From positions 434,001-498,000 of the forward strand of contig NZ_CP109017.1 in assembly GCF_036226765.1 (NCBI RefSeq): DNA of 64,000 nt, written 5' to 3'. Shown here one piece after another: positions 58,580 to 64,000 of this stretch. Every line of letters starts with the position of its first letter. Position 1 is the first letter of the stretch. The position numbers were made by a program, and so were the translations under genes. The notes under the pieces are model-generated. The model was not told the origin of the DNA. It saw only the letters and a program-made list of their open reading frames with translations, and ran no database searches. The DNA is from Streptomyces sp. NBC_00670 (GTDB taxonomy: Bacteria > Actinomycetota > Actinomycetes > Streptomycetales > Streptomycetaceae).

Positions 58580-59812
58580 GGCAGCGACATCCTTCTCTCG
58601 GTGGGTCCACCGGGCGGGCTGACGGTGGTCAGGGTGCCGTCGAATGCCGCCAGGCGCCGCGCGATGCCCAGCAGGCCGGTGCCGCCGTCGGGATCGGCGC
58701 CCCCACGGCCGTCGTCGGACACCCGCATCGTCAGCAGTCCCGCTGTCGTACCCGGGTGGGGCATGCATTCGACGATGACGTCGATGCGCTGGGCTCGAGC
58801 GTGCTTGATGGCGTTCGTCAGGGTCTCGGCGACGGCGAAGTAGGCCGCGGACTCAACCGGCGCAGGCAGTCGGTCAGGCAGGCGGGTGACCACCGTCGCC
58901 GGTGTCGGACTGGCGAGGGCCAGGGCTCGCAGGGCGCCGTCCAGGCCGCGGTCGGCGAGCACGGGTGGATGGTTGCCGTGCACCAAGTTCCGTAGTTCCG
59001 CCAGGGCGCTGGTGGCCGAGGCGCGCGCCTCGGCCAGCAGCTGCCGGACAGTGTGCGGATCGTCCTGCAGGAGCTGTTCGGCCAGGCCCAGGTTCATGCC
59101 CAATGCCACAAGCCGGGCTTGCGTGCCGTCGTGCAGATCCCGTTCGATCCGGCGCAGTTCGCCCGCCTGCGTGTCGACGGTTTCGGCCCGCGAAGCAGCC
59201 AGCCGCGCGACGCGGGCCTGAAGTCGTGCCTGCGCGGTGGGCGCCAGCAGGGAGCGGATCACCACGGCGTGGAGGTGCGCCAGCCGCACGGCGGTGGCGT
59301 ACCAGAGCAGGAAGAACACCGGGCCGAGCGGAACCAGGAGGGGTCAGCGCGTACAGCAGCGGATAGCTCAGGTAGAAGACGCCGAAGAGGAAGAGCAGGA
59401 ACGACAGCCCGCAGGTGAACCACCCTGCGACCGAGTTGACGGCCAACCACGCCCAGTCCCGCCAGCTCGCCGGGTCGCGCAGATGCGCCCACAGCCGCGG
59501 CAGCCAACCGCCGTCCGGCGTTGGCCGGTAGGGCCGGACCACCGGTTCACCGAGCTGGTCGGTGGCCCACTGGCGGTGCAGGTCGGCGAACCAGCGCACC
59601 AGGACGGTCGAAAGCAGGGTCAACGGGATGCCGACGCCCAGTACGGCGAGCGAAACCGAGGTGATCCACAAGGTGAGCAGGCCGAAGCCCAGGACCGCGC
59701 CGAGCAGCAGCACCAGCGACCAGCCCAGCAGACGCATCCGCACAGCGAGATCGGCTCGCAGGGCGACTCCGGTTGCCGGGCTCAAGGGCGGCTCGGACGA
59801 CGAGCTCACCAC
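58564..59812 (-). pseudogene. Sensor histidine kinase, frameshifted
   Basis: From GTG 59812 the first frame encodes a multi-TM sensor domain ('MRLLGWSLVLLLGAVLGFGLLTLWI', 'WAWLAVNSVAGWFTCGLSFLLFLFGVFYLSYPLLYALTP'), then becomes noise. The next frame supplies 'PLGPVFFLLWYATAVRLAHLHAVVIRSLLAP', the HisKA_3 box 'ELRRIERDLHDGTQARLVALGMNLGLAE' and the ATPase 'VAETLTNAIKHA', 'VSDDGRGGADPDGGTGLLGIARRLAAFDG'. Deleting one base in the run at 59340-59343 (C4 on the coding strand) would join them into about 415 residues. Real mutation or sequence error. Confidence 0.82.
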
Positions 59813-59814
59813 GA

Positions 59815-61245
59815 CGGGGAGAAGTGGACGGACGTCAAGGCGGTGGACAACCAGCCGGTCCAGCTCCAGATCAGCGTCAACGGCGTGAAGGTGATGTGCC
59901 GGGGCGGCAACTGGGGCTGGGACCGCACGGACTGCTGGTGTGGAACGACTTCTGGAACGCCTGGTTCCTGGACCCGCCGAACCACGCCCTCCACCTCGAC
60001 CACGTGCGCGACACCATCCGCCGCTACCGTTCGCACCCGTCCATCGTCGTGTGGTGCGGCGCCAACGAGGGCACCCCGTCGGGCGAGATCGACCAGGGCG
60101 CCCGGACGGCCGTGGCCGAGGAGCACCCCGGCGTGACCTACCTCAGCAACTCGGCGGGCGGCATCGTCAGCGGCAGCGGTCCTTACGCCTGGGTCGACCC
60201 CGAGCGGTACTTCTCCCCCGACCTCTACGCGCACGGCACCTTCGGTTTCCACACCGAGATCGGCATCCCGACGGTCTCCGTCGCCGAGAGCATGCGCAAC
60301 CTCGTCGACGGGGAGAAGGAGTGGCCCATCGGCCTGGTGTGGAACCACCACGACTGGCTGGAGCGCGGCGGCCAGAATCCGCAGAGCTACAAGGCGACCA
60401 TCGACGAGCGCCTGGGTGGGTCCTCCTCCCTGGAGGAGTTCTGCGCCAAGGCGCAATTCGTCAATTACGAGTCCATGCGGGCCATCTTCGAGGCGTGGAA
60501 CGCCAACCTGTGGAAGGACGCGAGCGGACTGCTGCTGTGGATGTCCAACCCGGCCTGGCACAGCACCGTGTGGCAGACCTACGACTACGACCTGGACGTC
60601 AACGGCAGTTACTACGGATCGCGTTCGGGCTGCGAGGCGCATCACGTGCAGGCCGACCCACAGGACTGGAAGGTCATCGCGGTCAACCACACGCCCGAGA
60701 CGCTGCGCCACGCGGTGGTCGAGGCCGAGCTCCTGGACCTGTCCGGGAAGCGGCTGGCCCCCCAGCGGCAGACGGTCGACCTTCCCCCCTCCGCGACGGC
60801 ACCGGCCTTCACGGTGGCCGAGTCCGACGGCGACCATCCCCTGCACCTGCTGCGGCTGCGCCTGACCCGCGCCGACGGCCGGACGCTGTCGGAGAACACC
60901 TACTGGCGCTACGACCGGCCCAGGGACATGCAGGCGCTCAATGACCTGTCCGGGGCCAGGCTCGAGGTCTCGCGGGGCCGGACCACGCGGCGCGCCGGGC
61001 GAGCCTCCGTCACCGTGACGGTACGCAACAAGGGCCGTGTCGTGGCACCGATGGTCCGGCTGTCGCTGCGCGACCGCCACACGGGCCACCGGGTGCTGCC
61101 CGCGCGCTACTCCGACAACTACGTGTGGCTGCTGCCCGGTGAGGAGCGCGAGGTGACGATCTCCTGTCCGCTCGGCGCCCGGCACACGGGCGACCTGGCG
61201 GTGACGGCGCAGGGGTACGGCACGCCCCGGGTGTCGAACCGCTGA
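59815..61245 (+). pseudogene. GH2 (exo-beta-D-glucosaminidase-like) enzyme, 5'-truncated and internally deleted
   Basis: The sequence enters in mid-gene ('WTDVKAVDNQPVQLQISVNG' then 'VKVMCRGGNWGWD') and, at about 59921-59929, jumps into another frame at 'GLLVWNDFWNAWFLDPP', losing roughly 40 residues normally found between. It then continues open to 'VTAQGYGTPRVSNR': acid/base-type 'VVWCGANEGTPSGE', 'GTFGFHTEIGIPTVSVAESM', and C-terminal beta domains. The N-terminal 300-400 residues of a GH2 enzyme are missing, and the divergent kinase start at 59812 marks the break. It cannot make a complete enzyme. Confidence 0.78.
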
Positions 61246-61259
61246 CGAGCGGCACCACC

Positions 61260-61293
61260 CCACCGGCCGCCGGGAGACCCCGACGGCCGGTGG
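61260..61293 (+). terminator. Hairpin after GH2 pseudogene
   Basis: CCACCGGCCG and CGGCCGGTGG form a 10-bp stem, extended by CGGG/CCCG after single unpaired bases, with an AGAC loop, 14 nt past the stop. Confidence 0.6.
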
Positions 61294-61488
61294 TCGAGGT
61301 CCACGGTGGCGCCCGGGTCCGGTAACGGTCTCATCGGTGTGCGGCCGGGGTCGTGGGCCGAACGGACATTCCTGAAGACGTGCACGGAGGTGCGGGTCGA
61401 TCGGTTCGGCCAACTGCTGTAAGCGCATCGGGTGAAGATCCGCGTACGCCCTCTTGTCCCGCTGTCCGTGATGGGCTTTCTTGACCCC

Positions 61489-62811
61489 ATGGCGGACACC
61501 ATGGGCAACACCACAGGCGCAGGCGTACCGGCCGGGGCCGGTCCAGCTCCTCGTAAGTCCAGTTGGCGCTACATCGGCCCCGGCATCGTCGTCGCGGCGA
61601 CCGGGGTGGGGGCCGGCGACCTCGTCGCCACCCTCATCGCGGGCAGCAACTTCGGCTACACCCTGTTGTGGGCGGCCGTCATCGGCTGCCTGGTGAAGAT
61701 CTCCCTCGCCGAGGCGTGCGGCCGCTGGCACCTGGCCACCGGCCGCACGTTGTTCGACGGCTGGGCGAGCCTCGGCCGCTGGACGATGTGGTTCTTCGCG
61801 ATCTACTCCGTGATCTGGGGCTTCGTCTACGGCGCGGCGGCGATGTCGTCCAGCGCCCTTCCCCTCCAGGCCCTCTTCCCTGACGTGATGGGCCTCGAAT
61901 GGTGGGGCATCGCCTCAGGTCTGGTGGGCCTGGTCTTCGTCTGGTTCAACAAGTACAACGTCTTCGAGAAGGTCATGACGGTCCTGGTGGGTGTCATGTT
62001 CGTCGTGACCGTCTACCTGGCCATCCGCGTCACCCCGAACCTCGGCGACGCCTTCGCCGGCCTGCTCCCGGTCCTCCCGGACGAGAAGGACTCGGTCCTC
62101 AACACCCTGGGCCTGATCGGCGGCGTGGGCGGCACCATCACGCTGGCCGCGTACGGTTACTGGGTCAACGCCAAGGGCTGGACCAACACCGGCTGGATGA
62201 AGGTCATGCGCCTGGACAATCGGGTCGCCTACGCGACGACCGGCATCTTCGTGATCGCCATGCTCCTCGTGGGCGCGGAGTTGCTGCACTCGGCGAACAT
62301 CGCGATCGCGAGCGGCGACAAGGGCCTGATCCAACTCGGGGACATCCTTGAGCAGCAGTACGGCACGGCCACCGGCAAGCTCTTCCTGATCGGGTTCTTC
62401 GCCACCTCCTTCACCTCCCTGATCGGCGTCTGGCACGGCGTGAGCCTGATGTTCGCCGACTTCCTGGCCCGGCAGCGCGGCGAACGCGAGGCACGCGCCG
62501 ACGAGCTGGCCTCGGGCCGCCGCGAGAAGTCCTGGGCCTTCCGCGCCTACCTGCTCTGGCTGACCTTCCCGCCCATGATCCTGCTCTTCCAGGACGAGCC
62601 CTTCCGCCTGGTCATCATCTACGGCGTCCTGGGTGCCGCCTTCATGCCCTTCCTCGCACTGACCCTGATGTGGCTCCTCAACTCCTCCCGCACGCCCCGC
62701 GAATGGCGCAACGGCGGCCTCAGTAACGGCATGCTCGCGATCGCGGGGCTACTGTTCCTGGTCCTGTGCGTGAAGCAGATCTGGGACCAGCCGTGGTCGG
62801 AGTTCTTCTAG
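61489..62811 (+). CDS. Nramp family divalent metal transporter (divergent type)
   Basis: A 440-residue inner-membrane transporter with about 11 TM helices. It opens 'RYIGPGIVVAATGVGAGDLVATLIAGSNFGYTLLWAAVIG', aligning with Nramp TM1, but the metal-coordinating DPGN motif reads GAGD, and the TM6 MxxH motif region reads 'MLLVGAELLHSANIA'. 'LAEACGRWHLATGRTLFDGW' and 'GLIGGVGGTITLAAYGYWVNAKGWT' also fit the wider family. The substrate may not be Mn/Fe. The start is uncertain: ATG 61489 and ATG 61501 are both without a clear ribosome site. Single gene, convergent with the lipoate-ligase fragment. Confidence 0.82.
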   Translation: MADTMGNTTGAGVPAGAGPAPRKSSWRYIGPGIVVAATGVGAGDLVATLIAGSNFGYTLLWAAVIGCLVKISLAEACGRWHLATGRTLFDGWASLGRWTMWFFAIYSVIWGFVYGAAAMSSSALPLQALFPDVMGLEWWGIASGLVGLVFVWFNKYNVFEKVMTVLVGVMFVVTVYLAIRVTPNLGDAFAGLLPVLPDEKDSVLNTLGLIGGVGGTITLAAYGYWVNAKGWTNTGWMKVMRLDNRVAYATTGIFVIAMLLVGAELLHSANIAIASGDKGLIQLGDILEQQYGTATGKLFLIGFFATSFTSLIGVWHGVSLMFADFLARQRGEREARADELASGRREKSWAFRAYLLWLTFPPMILLFQDEPFRLVIIYGVLGAAFMPFLALTLMWLLNSSRTPREWRNGGLSNGMLAIAGLLFLVLCVKQIWDQPWSEFF

Positions 62812-62833
62812 AACTGTCTCTCTGGTCGGTTGG

Positions 62834-63301
62834 TCAGTCGATCGGAGGTGTCCGTCCGAGGTGGACGAGGTACGGACACGTTCCGTCACGGCACCCTGAC
62901 CGGCCGGACGTCAGGCCCGTCTGGCGGCGCAGCGGGTCCACGCGCTTCTTCGCGCTGGTCGTGCCCTTGTCGGACATCTTCTCCTTGCCGATGCGCAGCA
63001 CCTGCAGCATCTTGTCCGCGTCGATGTCGTAGCTCATCGTCACGTGATGCAGGACAGCGCCCGGCCCGCCGTCCGTGGCCACCATGCGCTTCTGCGCCGC
63101 GCCACCGATCTTGCCGACCTCGGTGGCGATGTCGTTCAGCGGCTGGTACCACGCCTTGATGCCCATGTCGCCGAGCGCGGCGATCACCCACTCGTCCAGA
63201 TACGCGTAGGACTCGGCGAACGACAGCCCGGAGACCAGCGAGGCCGGCACCGACAGGGAGTACGTGACGGTGTTGCCCACCTCTACGAAGGTCGAGCCGG
63301 A
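62834..63301 (-). pseudogene. Internal fragment of a lipoate-protein ligase-like gene
   Basis: The frame, closed upstream by TAG at about 63310, reads 'SGSTFVEVGNTVTYSLSVPASLVSGLSFAESYAYLDEWVIAAL', 'WYQPLNDIATEVGKIGGAAQKRMVATDGGPGAVLHHVTMSYDIDADKMLQVL', 'KEKMSDKGTTSAKKRV'. This is the middle of a LplA/biotin-lipoate ligase domain ('GKIGGAAQKR' carries the catalytic Lys and 'AVLHHVTMSYD' follows). The N-terminal third and the C-terminus after 'PLRRQTGL' are lost. GTG 63280 would permit a 148-residue product, but it would lack the adenylate-binding N-terminus. Confidence 0.72.
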
Positions 63302-63381
63302 AAAGCACTACGACTCGGCGGCGGTACGAGCAAGGTTGAGCGTCCAGGACAAAGCCGCCGACGCCTTGACATGCCTTGCCG

Positions 63382-63399
63382 GCCCAGCGCGGGCTGGGC
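63382..63399 (-). terminator. Short hairpin downstream of universal stress gene
   Basis: GCCCAGC-GCGG-GCTGGGC, 7-bp stem, about 50 nt past the stop of the minus-strand gene. A weak terminator candidate. Confidence 0.35.
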
Positions 63400-63450
63400 G
63401 CAGGTATCACCACAACGCAGGTTGGCTACCGGCGCGAGCTGCTGAGCGTG

Positions 63451-64000
63451 TCACGCGCTCTGTGGGACGACGGCCACCGGGCAGGCCGCGTGGTGCAGCA
63501 GCGTGTGGCCGACACGGCCGAGCTGGAGTCCGAAGTGCCCGGACCTGCGCCGTGCTCCGACGACGACGAGGTCGGCGGCGGCCGAGCGGTTCACCAGTAC
63601 CTTGCGGGCCGGTCCCTCGACCGTCGTCCTGCGCAGCCGTACGTCCGGATGTTCCGCCGCCGCCCCGCCGATCAGTATGTCGATCAGCGCCGCGGCACGT
63701 TCCTGATGCTGACGCGCCGGATCCGTGGGCAACACCGGGTGATCGACGGTTTCGGGAGAGGGACAGCGCCAGGCACGCACGACATCGAGTTCGCACCCGC
63801 GCGCCTCGGCCTCCCGGAACGCGAAGCCGACCGCTTCGTGGCCGCTGCCGGGATCCCCGGCACCGAGGATCACCCGACCGTGCGCCCCGGACAGGGCCGT
63901 CGCGTCACCTCGCACCACGACGACCGGGCAGTAGGCGCGGGCCGCGACAGCCAGACTCACCGATCCGAGCAGGGTTCCCTTCAGCCCTCCCCTGCCCCGC
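63451..64000 (-). CDS. Universal stress protein (tandem UspA), C-terminal part
   Basis: The gene enters from the right edge. The frame is open to position 64000 and reads 'RGRGGLKGTLLGSVSLAVAARAYCPVVVVRGD', which is the end of a first UspA domain (nucleotide-binding GxxGxxxxxGSVS). A complete second domain follows: 'RVILGAGDPGSGHEAVGFAFREAEARGCELDVVRAW', 'DLVVVGARRRSGHFGLQLGRVGHTLLHHAACPVAVVP', with the ATP motif. An internal GTG at 63960 is not the start. Tandem UspA proteins bind ATP and act in stress or dormancy. Confidence 0.88.
   Translation of the reverse strand, partial: RGRGGLKGTLLGSVSLAVAARAYCPVVVVRGDATALSGAHGRVILGAGDPGSGHEAVGFAFREAEARGCELDVVRAWRCPSPETVDHPVLPTDPARQHQERAAALIDILIGGAAAEHPDVRLRRTTVEGPARKVLVNRSAAADLVVVGARRRSGHFGLQLGRVGHTLLHHAACPVAVVPQSA

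Noticed and set aside
63451..63960. Universal stress gene starting at GTG 63960
   Set aside because: The frame continues upstream to the window edge with the conserved end of a preceding UspA domain, so the gene is longer.
1..64000. tRNA, rRNA or complete insertion sequence
   Set aside because: By eye I found no T-loop/anticodon pattern, no rRNA sequence and no transposase with terminal repeats. A covariance-model search was not possible.

Overview
The window is GC-rich actinobacterial DNA with very dense coding. GTG starts, -10 boxes placed so that transcripts would begin at the start codon, TTA avoidance, F420-dependent and cytochrome P450 enzymes, DUF5133, DUF5997 and DUF3618 proteins, and a PQQ-propeller serine/threonine kinase all point to Streptomyces or a close relative. 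I saw no rRNA, tRNA, CRISPR array or complete insertion sequence.

Layout. 1-8.4 kb: a partial VOC protein, an MMPL exporter, a DUF2945/DUF3140 pair, an F420-type oxidoreductase, a Ser/Thr kinase with a PQQ propeller, a small P-loop kinase, a LysR effector domain without an HTH, and DUF5997. 8.7-15.5 kb: a stand-alone condensation-domain protein divergent from a 1259-residue XRE/STAND-NTPase/WD40 protein (14 repeats), then two secreted proteins. 15.5-25.6 kb: a discoidin-domain protein, PRC-barrel and membrane proteins, a P450, phosphoglucomutase, an Ala-rich protein, an orphan FAD subunit and a long-form GAPDH. 25.8-32.6 kb: a LacI-controlled beta-galactoside operon (two permeases, binding lipoprotein, GH42 enzyme) with two near-identical operators. 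32.7-39.6 kb: YihY, a GH65 phosphorylase, a three-gene envelope operon (DUF3618, holin-like, Gly/Tyr-rich) and a sulfotransferase. 39.7-47.2 kb: an MFS-UspA fusion with a MarR regulator, an EF-hand protein, a DmdA-like methyltransferase carrying a TTA codon, a P450-methyltransferase pair and a lipoprotein.

47.2-63.3 kb mixes intact regulator/target pairs (TetR-SDR, TetR-MMPL, a wHTH gene, STAS, DUF5133, a response regulator, an Nramp-like transporter) with many broken genes. These are remnants of a cupin protein, a FAH hydrolase, a GNAT N-terminus, an F420/NADP reductase and a lipoate ligase, a frameshifted GNAT, a truncated AtuA-like gene, a frameshifted sensor kinase and an internally deleted GH2 enzyme. 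This looks like a decaying accessory region, for instance a chromosome arm. The window ends inside a universal stress protein gene.

The points most worth following up are the XRE-STAND-WD40 protein opposite a lone condensation domain, the MFS-UspA fusion, the DmdA-like gene with its TTA codon, the four-copy composite intergenic repeat, and the cluster of pseudogenes.
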